64,000 nt of DNA from Antarcticirhabdus aurantiaca (lineage in GTDB: Bacteria > Pseudomonadota > Alphaproteobacteria > Rhizobiales > Rhizobiaceae): the NCBI RefSeq assembly GCF_009765365.1, contig NZ_VTOM01000011.1, positions 114,322 to 178,321 on the forward strand, in the 5' to 3' direction. Below the pieces are notes generated by a model. That model saw only the letters and a program-made list of their open reading frames with translations. It was not told where the DNA came from and did not search any database. The translations under genes were made by a program, and so were the position numbers. This document shows positions 8,424 through 14,930 of this stretch, in pieces; the stretch's first letter is position 1; every line of letters begins with the position of its first letter.

Positions 8424-10540
8424 AGGGCCCCACAACGCTTCTGTCCGCCACCTTCCTCAGCGTCGCGGTGACCTGGGCCGCTCCCGCCGGCTTCGGCGGC
8501 ATCCCCGCCGCCCCGGCTACCAGCGCAAGCGCCGTCCCGGCGGTCCCGGCGTCGCCGCGCGTCGCGGCCAAGACGTACGACAACGAAGCGCTCGCCCGCA
8601 GCACCTATCCCGGCCTGAACGAGATCGTTCCCGCGATCGCGAGCGCGGCGCCCGATACGGCGCTGCCTGCCCCTCCGCTGCCCGCTGCGCCGCCGCCTGT
8701 TCCCGCTGCCGGCGCGGTTCCCGGTGCCAATCCCTTCGTCGCCGTGACCGCGCCCCAGCCGGCGCCCGCCGCCGCCTTCGCCATCCCGGGCCAAGCGGCG
8801 ACCGCTGCCGCCGCTCCGGGCATCAGCGCTCCGGCTTTCGCCATGCCGACAGCCGCCGCCGCCAGCGGCGCGACCGCTCAGCCGGTCGCAAACGCCGTGG
8901 ACGAGCGGGCGCTTCGCTACTACGCCTCGACCCGAGACCTCGGCCGCGTCGGCGCCGAAATCCGTCGCCTGAAGCTGCTGCATCCGAACTGGGCGCCGCC
9001 CGCCGACCTGTTCGTCGAAGTGAACCAGGTCGAGGAGCAGCCGTTCTGGGACCGCCTGGCGGCCGGCGACGTCGCGGGAGCCCGCGCAGCCATCGACGCG
9101 GAGCGTGAGCGCACGCCCGACTGGACGCCCTCGGCGGACCTGACGACCAAGCTGGCGGACGCGGAGGCCCGCGGCGCACTCGCCGCGGCCGCGGCTGCCG
9201 CGAACTGGCCCGCGGTCATCGCCGCCGCGCAGGAGCGGCCGAGCCTTCTCGTCTGCGGCGAGATGAACGCCCTCTGGCAGGTGGGCGAGGCCTATGCCCG
9301 GCTCGGCGACATGGCGCGCGCCTACGACCTCTACGCTTACATCCTCGCCCATTGCGAGGTTCCGGCCGAGCGCCTCGCCAGCTGGCAGAAGGCGTCCGGC
9401 CTGCTGCCGCCGGAGGGCCTGAGCGCCCTGTCCGCCTTCGCCCGGATCGCCCCGAACGGGGCGGGCGAGTTCGACAGCGTGCGCTTCGCCGACCTGCGCT
9501 CCGCGATGGGCGCGGTGGCGGCCGGCACGTCCACCGACCCGGTGGACGCCGATCGCCTCGCCACCTTCGGCGCCCTTGTCGCCAAGACCCGCTCGGCCGA
9601 GGACGCGGCGCTGATCGGCTGGTATGCCTATGGCCTCCAGGAATGGAGCACCGCCGGCGGCTGGTTCCAGGCGGCGATGAGCTGGGGTCGCGATCCGAAG
9701 TTCGTCGAGGGCTACGTCCTGTCGCTGCGCAACGGGGGCGACGTTTCCAAGGCCCTCGACCTCGCCTATGCCAAGCGCGCCGCCTCGCCCGATCTCGCCA
9801 AGATCTACATCGAGATGATGTCCGAACGCCTGACGGGGGAGGACGGCGAAGTCGCCGACGCCGTCATGGCGAGCGAGGGCGAGAGCGCGATCGATCCGGA
9901 CATGCTGAAGCGCTTCAGCGCCTTCGTCGTCGACAAGCGCTCGGCACTCGGGGCCCAGTCCATCGGCTGGCACCTGTTCAACCAGGACAAGGTGACGGAA
10001 GCCGGCGAATGGTTCGAGAAGTCCGTCGACTGGAAGCCGACCGAAGAAGGCGTGACGGGCCTTGCGTCGGTCGCCGCCCGCCAGAACGACCCCGAGACGG
10101 TCGCCGCGCTGAAGGCGCGCTACGGCGAGACCTTCCCTCAGCTCTCCGACTTCGAGGTGGCGGCCGCCGCGCCCGAGCGTCCGGCTGCCGGCTCCACCCG
10201 GAGCACCCGCCGCGCCTCGGTGCAGTCGTCGTCCAGGGCCTCGACGCACGGCTCCGTGCGGCGCACGAAGGGAGGGCGCGACGCCATGATGTCCCAGGCG
10301 CAGGCGCAGTTCGACGCCGGCCGCTACGAGGCGGCGTTGGCGACGCTCGATCAGCGCCAGGCATCGCGCGGCAAGTCCCGCGATGCCGAGCTCCTGCGCG
10401 GCTGGGCAAACCTCAAGCTCAGCCGCTGGCGCGAAGCCCGCGCCGTATTCAAGGCGCAGGACGAGATCCGCTCCACGCGCGACACGCGCTTCGGCATGGG
10501 CGCGGTCTCCAATTCGCAATATCGCATGTGGCCGGAATAG
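8414..10540 (+). CDS. Secreted helical-repeat (TPR-like) protein in the BcsC position
   Basis: 708 residues. The chosen ATG overlaps the bcsZ end by 10 bp and gives a signal peptide (about 1-27). Layout: an Ala/Pro-rich low-complexity linker (about 30-160); a long alpha-helical region with repeated 34-40-residue units containing Y-A-Y-G-L-Q-E-W / W-F-Q-A-A-type helices (about 165-585); a Ser/Arg-rich linker (about 590-620); and a final TPR pair (F-D-A-G-R-Y-E-A-A-L-A). Canonical BcsC has periplasmic TPRs followed by a beta-barrel; no barrel is visible here. The context says cellulose secretion, probably as a periplasmic scaffold. I do not recognise a named family with confidence. Confidence 0.75.
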   Translation: MSLKGPTTLLSATFLSVAVTWAAPAGFGGIPAAPATSASAVPAVPASPRVAAKTYDNEALARSTYPGLNEIVPAIASAAPDTALPAPPLPAAPPPVPAAGAVPGANPFVAVTAPQPAPAAAFAIPGQAATAAAAPGISAPAFAMPTAAAASGATAQPVANAVDERALRYYASTRDLGRVGAEIRRLKLLHPNWAPPADLFVEVNQVEEQPFWDRLAAGDVAGARAAIDAERERTPDWTPSADLTTKLADAEARGALAAAAAAANWPAVIAAAQERPSLLVCGEMNALWQVGEAYARLGDMARAYDLYAYILAHCEVPAERLASWQKASGLLPPEGLSALSAFARIAPNGAGEFDSVRFADLRSAMGAVAAGTSTDPVDADRLATFGALVAKTRSAEDAALIGWYAYGLQEWSTAGGWFQAAMSWGRDPKFVEGYVLSLRNGGDVSKALDLAYAKRAASPDLAKIYIEMMSERLTGEDGEVADAVMASEGESAIDPDMLKRFSAFVVDKRSALGAQSIGWHLFNQDKVTEAGEWFEKSVDWKPTEEGVTGLASVAARQNDPETVAALKARYGETFPQLSDFEVAAAAPERPAAGSTRSTRRASVQSSSRASTHGSVRRTKGGRDAMMSQAQAQFDAGRYEAALATLDQRQASRGKSRDAELLRGWANLKLSRWREARAVFKAQDEIRSTRDTRFGMGAVSNSQYRMWPE

Positions 10541-10592
10541 TCCGGCGCAGGAGCGCGGCGGGGCATCCTCCCGCCGGAATGGCATCATTCAG

Positions 10593-10618
10593 CGCCTGCC
10601 GGTCATCCCCGGCAGGCG
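10593..10618 (+). terminator. Rho-independent-type terminator of the cellulose operon
   Basis: A perfect 10-bp stem (cgcctgccgg / ccggcaggcg) with a 6-base loop, followed by a short T run, about 50 bp after the last operon gene. It also lies just beyond the end of the opposite-strand EAL fragment. Confidence 0.75.
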
Positions 10619-10652
10619 TTTCCATGTTTGTGCTTCCGGGAAGCCGAAGGTC

Positions 10653-10916
10653 CTATCCGCCGAACATCCGGGCACGTGCCGGTCTGCCGAGGAGGAAGCC
10701 TTGAGCGAGATGGGCGCCCATGCTGCGCAGCTTGGCGAGTTCGCTGGCCGTCTCCACGCCCTCGGCCAGGACGCGGCTGTACACAGTGGCGGCGTAGCGG
10801 ATGAGCCCGGACAGGAGCGCCTCGCGGGAGGGGCAGTGATCGACGTCGCGCACGAGGCTCATGTCGACTTTGATGAAGTCCGGCCGCAGTTCGAGGATGT
10901 GCTGGAGACTCGCATA
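10653..10916 (-). pseudogene. EAL-domain (c-di-GMP phosphodiesterase) remnant, C-terminal part only
   Basis: Reading the minus strand, the frame gives Y-A-S-L-Q-H-I-L-E-L-R-P-D-F-I-K-V-D and later L-A-E-G-V-E-T, Q-G-F-L-L-G-R-P. These are the helix-loop and final strand elements of EAL phosphodiesterase domains. About 87 codons remain. The E-A-L motif and the D-D-F-G part of the active site are missing, because homology stops abruptly at the base where a phage gene starts on the other strand. No start codon or ribosome site fits. Enzymatically dead as it stands. It once encoded a protein able to degrade c-di-GMP, next to the c-di-GMP-controlled cellulose operon. Confidence 0.82.
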
Positions 10917-10933
10917 AGCTGGCGAGCCTCCAG
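10902..10933. repeat. Imperfect inverted repeat at the EAL/prophage breakpoint
   Basis: ctggagactcgc (10902-10913) and gcgagcctccag (10922-10933) are inverted copies with one mismatch in 12, separated by 8 bases. Each arm encodes A-S-L-Q in its own gene, EAL on the minus strand and the virion protein on the plus strand. This fits a rearrangement that used short inverted homology. Confidence 0.7.
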
Positions 10934-12085
10934 GAGAAGTTCTTCCGCTACAACGGCCTGTCCTGGTGGACGGACGTTCAGCGTGCGACGGCCGCCCGCA
11001 CGATCGCCGCCGAGATGGGTATGCGTGCGAAGACCGGATTCGGCGATCTCCCGCCGGCCTATCGGCACGTCCTCGGCCTGCATGGCATTGACGAAGCGCA
11101 GTGGGATGCGATCCGTCAGGCTCAGTTCCGCACCGACGAGGGCGGCATCTACGTCACGCCCGACCGGATCCGCGATCTGCCCGACGAGGTGATCCTGCCG
11201 ACCGTCGAGGGCCGCATCGCCGCCGCGCGCGCCGCGCTGAAGGTCGACGAGGCGAAGTCGAAGCGCACGCGCGAGGAGCGGGAGGCGAAGCTGGCGGAGC
11301 AGACGGGCGAGATTGTCGCCGATGGCCGCCGCCGCCTTGAGATGGCGCTTCTGCGTTTCGTGGCCGACGAGACGAACTATGGCCTGATCGAGGTCGATGC
11401 GCGCACGCGACGCACGATGACGGCCGGCGATCGGCCCGGGACCGTCGCGGGCGAGGCCATCCGCTTCATTGGCCAGTTCAAGGGCTTCCCGGTGGCATTC
11501 ACGCAGCGCGTCGGCGGACGGGTGCTCTACGGGCATCGCAAGGATGCCTCGTCCCTCGACCGATCGGCTCACGTTGGCTCGCTTCTCGCCGGCCTCACCA
11601 TGGCCGGCTACATGTCGATCGTCGTCAAGGACATGCTGCGTGGCTACTGGCCGCCGCGCGACCCCATAGACCCGGAGACCTGGGGCGCGGCCTTCATCCA
11701 AGGCGGCGTCACCGGCATCTACGGCGACTTCCTCTTCGGCTCAGTAAACCGCTGCGGCGGTGGCTTGCTGGACACGATCGCGGGACCGACGACCGCGGAG
11801 TTCGCAGCGCTCGGCGAGGTGGCCCTTAAGACGCGCGACGCCGTCATCGGCAAGGTAACGGGGCAGGAGGCGAAGGCGCCGGCCACCGAGGCGCTGACGC
11901 TCGCGCTCGGGAACACGCCTTTCGTGAACCTATTCTACGTTCGCCCCACGCTGGACTTCCTGATCGTGAACCAGCTATGCAACGCCATCTCGCCGGGTTA
12001 CATGAAGCGGCAGGAGAAGCGGCGCATGACGGACTATGGTCAGTCGACCGTGCCCTATCTCGGGGATCGTCAACTGCTCAACTGA
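10922..12085 (+). pseudogene. Large phage virion protein (podovirus-type internal/injection protein), C-terminal fragment
   Basis: The frame is open from the breakpoint (A-S-L-Q-E-K-F-F-R-Y-N-G-L) to TAG-free TGA at the end, about 387 codons; the first internal ATG is at 11015. Recognisable elements match the C-terminus of very large virion proteins seen in podovirus-like prophages of alphaproteobacteria: W-W-T-D near the start, F-I-G-Q-F-K-G-F-P near the middle, a hydrophobic S-L-L-A-G-L-T-M-A-G-Y segment, and a closing L-G-N-T-P-F-V-N-L-F-Y. The intact family member would be several times longer, so the 5' part has been lost. Function in the phage is presumed to be DNA ejection; here it is a relic. 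Confidence 0.72.
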
Positions 12086-12396
12086 GCGAGGACGAAGAGC
12101 GCCGCGCCGCCTACCGTAAGCGCCAGCCACCCCATGACGGTGACAAATATGATAGCCGCAAAGCCGCGCAGGCCGGCGGCCAGATAGCCAAGGGCCGCAG
12201 CGAAAATCAGGATGACGGCCACGCCAAAGAGTGCCGCATCCATTCCGCGCAACCGGGTTTCCTGCAGGAAGAGGCCGGCCACGGTCGCGATGGAGGCGAC
12301 GATGAATAAGGCCTGCCACCACTCGACCTCACGCTGGCGCGTCGGCAGCCGCTCGATAGCTGACCAGACACGGGCATAGAGGCGGAGAAGGGCCAT
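12070..12396 (-). CDS. Small multi-pass membrane protein, holin-like or unknown
   Basis: 108 residues from an ATG preceded by an aaggac site about 10 bases upstream. A basic amphipathic N-terminus (about 1-28) is followed by three hydrophobic stretches (about 30-45, 53-72, 78-105). Size, helix number and location inside the prophage remnant are compatible with a holin, but no holin signature is visible and it reads opposite to the virion gene, overlapping its 3' end by 16 bp. It could equally be a host or morons-type membrane protein. Function unknown. Confidence 0.55.
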   Translation of the reverse strand: MALLRLYARVWSAIERLPTRQREVEWWQALFIVASIATVAGLFLQETRLRGMDAALFGVAVILIFAAALGYLAAGLRGFAAIIFVTVMGWLALTVGGAALFVLAQLSS

Positions 12397-12583
12397 TTCA
12401 CGAGATGTCCTTGAATGGCGAGAAGGCCGCCTGCCGCGGTTGGCCAATTCATGCCCAGCGGGGGCTACGAAGGCAATGCGGCCCGCACGTCATGCGTGCT
12501 CAGGCGGCTCACAGCAGAGGCCGTAGCGTGGCCGCGGCGGTTGGGTTAGTACCCCGCTCCAATGATAACCTGCGAGGGCGGCG

Positions 12584-13660
12584 ATGGGGCGAGAGAACGG
12601 GTTCACGGCGCTTCGGCTTATTGCGGCCGTCCTCGTCATCTTCACCCATCCCTACGTTCTCGGCGCCAACATCGCCGACCCTGTGCAGGCGGCAACGGGG
12701 CTCCTGCCGGCCAGCACGGTCGGCGTCGACTTGTTCTTCGTCGTCAGCGGATACCTGATCAGCGGCTCGCTTCGTCGCAGCGCGAGCTTCGGCGATTACT
12801 TACGCAACCGCGCATTGCGCATTCTGCCGGCGCTCTTCGTGCTCTGCGCCGTCACTGTATTCGTGATAGGCCCCCTTGCCACGACGAGCGACAGCTATTT
12901 TCGGGAGAGCGAGACCTACGCCTACTTCCGCAACGCTCTTGTCTACGCATGGCAGCCCTTCCTTCCCGGCGTGTTCGAGACCAACACGACGCCCGTCGTC
13001 AACGGCTCGCTTTGGACGTTGCCGATCGAAGCGACCTGCTACGGTTTTCTCCTAGTCATGGCCTGGTGCGGCTGCTTCAACTGGCGCGGCGCGCTGGTCC
13101 TGATGCTGATGTGCTACGCTCTCGTCGTGTCGCAGGCCTTCCCTTTCGGGCAAATCTTGTTCCACTACGAAGGGGGCATGGAACTCCGCAACCTCAGCCG
13201 CTTCACCGCGCTATTCGCTGGCGGCGCACTGATCAAGCTCATCGACCGGCCCTGGACGGTCTCGCCCGCCGTCACCCTGTTGGCGGGTCTCGGCGTCGCG
13301 GCGGCGCTGGCCGCCGGCCAGATCGACTGGCGATGGTTCCCGGCGATCTATCTCCTCGCTTGGCCCTGGCTGGTCATCGGACTTGCCGCCCGCCTCTCCG
13401 CCTTCAGCGCGCTCGACCGCGTCGACATCTCGTACGGCCTCTACCTCTACGCCTTTCCAATCCAGCAGCTCCTCGTTCAGGTGAACGGTGGGGCCATGGA
13501 CCCGATCACCCTCTTCCTTATCTCGGCGGCCGTGACCACCATACTCGCGCTGGCCTCCTGGTTCCTTATCGAGCGACCGGCCATGCGCCTCAAGGCCGGC
13601 GGCGCAGCGTTCCGGCAGCATCGGAGCTTCGACGGGCACGTGGCCGGGCGCCTCCGCTAA
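12584..13660 (+). CDS. Acyltransferase 3 family membrane protein (OafA-like), phage-associated
   Basis: 358 residues with about ten hydrophobic segments. The N-terminal motif near residue 10 (L-R-L-I-A-A, then F-T-H with the conserved His) and the R-N-R-A-L-R-I-L-P segment near 73 are hallmarks of acyltransferase-3 enzymes, which move acetyl or other acyl groups onto surface sugars in the cytoplasmic membrane. There is no SGNH extension. Lying between virion and tail-fibre remnants, it is a good candidate for a lysogenic-conversion gene that acetylates O-antigen or another receptor polysaccharide. The reading frame looks intact and may still be active. Confidence 0.85.
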   Translation: MGRENGFTALRLIAAVLVIFTHPYVLGANIADPVQAATGLLPASTVGVDLFFVVSGYLISGSLRRSASFGDYLRNRALRILPALFVLCAVTVFVIGPLATTSDSYFRESETYAYFRNALVYAWQPFLPGVFETNTTPVVNGSLWTLPIEATCYGFLLVMAWCGCFNWRGALVLMLMCYALVVSQAFPFGQILFHYEGGMELRNLSRFTALFAGGALIKLIDRPWTVSPAVTLLAGLGVAAALAAGQIDWRWFPAIYLLAWPWLVIGLAARLSAFSALDRVDISYGLYLYAFPIQQLLVQVNGGAMDPITLFLISAAVTTILALASWFLIERPAMRLKAGGAAFRQHRSFDGHVAGRLR

Positions 13661-13738
13661 GTCCAAAGGGCGGAATGCGGGAGCGATCACCGCAACAACC
13701 CTCCACTTCTACGGTGCCTCGACCGAATCGAGGCGCCC

Positions 13739-14206
13739 ATGACCGTTTCTTCCACGACCCTCCGCTCCGGACCCTATGCCGGCAACGGCAGTTCCGTCAG
13801 TGTTCCCTACGCCTTTCGCGTTCTGGCATCGTCGCACCTGAAGGTCCTCTGCACCGTCGGCGTCACGAGCTCGACGGTCGACCCGGGCAAATACACGGTG
13901 TCGGGCGTGGACGCGGCGAACGGCGGCGCCGTGACCTTCGGGGTCGCACCGCCGGCCGGAACGCAGATCACCATCCTACGGAACGTCCCGTTCACGCAGG
14001 ACCTCGATCTGGAGAACCAGGGCGCGTTCTCGGCGGAGAGCATCGAGCGCGCGCTAGACCTTGGGGCGATGCGCGATCTGCAGATCCTGGAAGTCGTCAG
14101 CGGGAACGGGGACGGGGGCGGGAGCGGGAGCTCGGGCAACACGATCGGCGACATCATCGGCTTCCGCTTGGCGCGCTTCTCAGCCTTGGGCCGGCGTCGC
14201 CGCTGA
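13739..14206 (+). CDS. Phage tail fibre/tailspike N-terminal domain, truncated
   Basis: 155 residues. The opening follows the virion-attachment domain of T7-like tail fibres: S-S-T-T-L-R-S-G-P-Y-A-G-N-G near residue 4, V-P-Y-A-F-R-V-L near 22, Y-T-V-S-G near 50, and I-T-I-L-R-N-V-P near 77. A Gly/Ser-rich linker and a short tail ending in four Arg follow. Real tail fibres continue for hundreds of residues into the receptor-binding part, which is missing; the tail after about residue 145 looks like a run-on past a breakpoint. Probably non-functional. Confidence 0.75.
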   Translation: MTVSSTTLRSGPYAGNGSSVSVPYAFRVLASSHLKVLCTVGVTSSTVDPGKYTVSGVDAANGGAVTFGVAPPAGTQITILRNVPFTQDLDLENQGAFSAESIERALDLGAMRDLQILEVVSGNGDGGGSGSSGNTIGDIIGFRLARFSALGRRRR

Positions 14207-14346
14207 GGCCATGGCGCCTCGCCGGCAAAACGGAAGGCGTCGAAGTCCCAGCGCGGCGGCGAGAGGATCGAGAAGGTGGTGAAATCGCCCCGCCGATAGC
14301 CGACATCCATCGCGGCCACCAGGCCCATCATGCCATGGAGGCTCAT
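13807..14346 (-). CDS. Small minus-strand gene running antisense into the tail-fibre gene
   Basis: The start overlaps the stop of the upstream minus-strand gene as ATGA and has a gaggg ribosome site. The first ~48 residues (D-V-G-Y-R-R-G-D-F-T-T-F-S-I-L-S-P) look like protein. The rest of the 179 residues is basic or low-quality sequence complementary to the tail-fibre coding strand, so the original gene was probably cut near 14200 and now reads through. No family recognised. Treat only the N-terminal part as credible. Confidence 0.3.
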   Translation of the reverse strand: MSLHGMMGLVAAMDVGYRRGDFTTFSILSPPRWDFDAFRFAGEAPWPQRRRRPKAEKRAKRKPMMSPIVLPELPLPPPSPFPLTTSRICRSRIAPRSSARSMLSAENAPWFSRSRSCVNGTFRRMVICVPAGGATPKVTAPPFAASTPDTVYLPGSTVELVTPTVQRTFRCDDARTRKA

Positions 14347-14561
14347 AGCGACGCCCTCGGGAGCTTGAGCCCCAGCGCCGGCACCTTCACCGAGCGCATG
14401 GCCGCGACTGACTTGGCGATCGCCGCCTTCATCTCGTCGGAGAGGGAGGGCGAGGCACTTTGCGGAAATCTTGCGGGAAGCTCGTTGAAACGGGCGTCTG
14501 TTCTCGTCCTGTACCGCTTCTCGGCGGCACGTGCAGACGAGAGATGCCGCTCGCGCAGCAT
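14343..14561 (-). CDS. Small phage-region protein of unknown function
   Basis: 72 residues from an ATG with an agga site six bases upstream. Highly basic N-terminus with an R-A-A-E-K-R-Y-R-T-R-T-D helix, then an acidic S-D-E-M-K-A-A-I-A-K helix. Its stop overlaps the next minus-strand start, which suggests translational coupling. It sits between tRNA-Ser and the tail-fibre remnant. No known family was recognised; its reality rests on the ribosome site and the coupling. Confidence 0.4.
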   Translation of the reverse strand: MLRERHLSSARAAEKRYRTRTDARFNELPARFPQSASPSLSDEMKAAIAKSVAAMRSVKVPALGLKLPRASL

Positions 14562-14589
14562 CTGAAATCCTAATGATTCCGATGTTTTG

Positions 14590-14679
14590 TGGCGGAGAGG
14601 ATGGGATTCGAACCCACGATACCGTTTCCGGTATACTCCCTTAGCAGGGGAGCGCCTTCGACCACTCGGCCACCTCTCC
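14590..14679 (-). tRNA. tRNA-Ser (anticodon GCT)
   Basis: 90 nt on the minus strand including an encoded CCA. The acceptor stem GGAGAGG pairs with CCTCTCC, the anticodon loop reads CTGCTAA with GCT, a long variable arm (TATACCGGAAACGGTA-like) marks a class II serine tRNA, and the T loop is GGTTCGAATCC. It reads serine codons AGC and AGT. Its 3' end faces the prophage remnant, consistent with use as an integration site. Confidence 0.97.
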
Positions 14680-14930
14680 ACGCGGCGGGGATAGCATATT
14701 CCCGCCGCTTCGCAAGCCGTCTCGGCAGAACCGCGCGGAAACTTGCCGCCGATCAGGCCGCCATCAGGGCGCGCCGCTGCAGCCGGTTCGGCACCGCCAG
14801 CCCTCCGCGCCGACGCTGACGTCGCTCAGGATGTGGCTCGTCTCTGGTGGCGCGGCTCACCCTTGCGCGGCGCGCCCGGCGGGGCGTACGGCCACCTAAA
14901 GGCGAAGGCGGCGCACGCTTGCCCGCGCAC

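Larger units (their letters stand above)
10917..14589. mobile_element. Decayed, rearranged prophage remnant next to tRNA-Ser
   Basis: Between the cut EAL gene and tRNA-Ser(GCT) lie the C-terminal part of a large virion protein, a small membrane protein, an acyltransferase-3 gene, the N-terminal domain of a tail fibre and two small minus-strand genes. No integrase, terminase, portal or capsid gene is present, so this is a residue, not a functional phage. The tRNA 3' end points into the region, the usual orientation for tRNA integration sites. I could not find a second copy of the tRNA 3' end at the left border, so an att pair is not shown. Confidence 0.7.

Noticed and set aside
8372..10588. 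738-codon minus-strand frame opposite the repeat protein
   Set aside because: Mirror of the repeat-protein gene; no domain and biased composition. The plus strand has signal peptide and operon coupling.
10541..10930. Possible attL copy of the tRNA-Ser 3' end
   Set aside because: I looked for the tRNA T-arm and acceptor sequence and found no matching stretch.
11015..12085. Annotating the phage gene as a complete 356-residue protein from the internal ATG
   Set aside because: Homologous-looking sequence continues upstream of this ATG to the breakpoint, so the gene is a 5'-truncated fragment.
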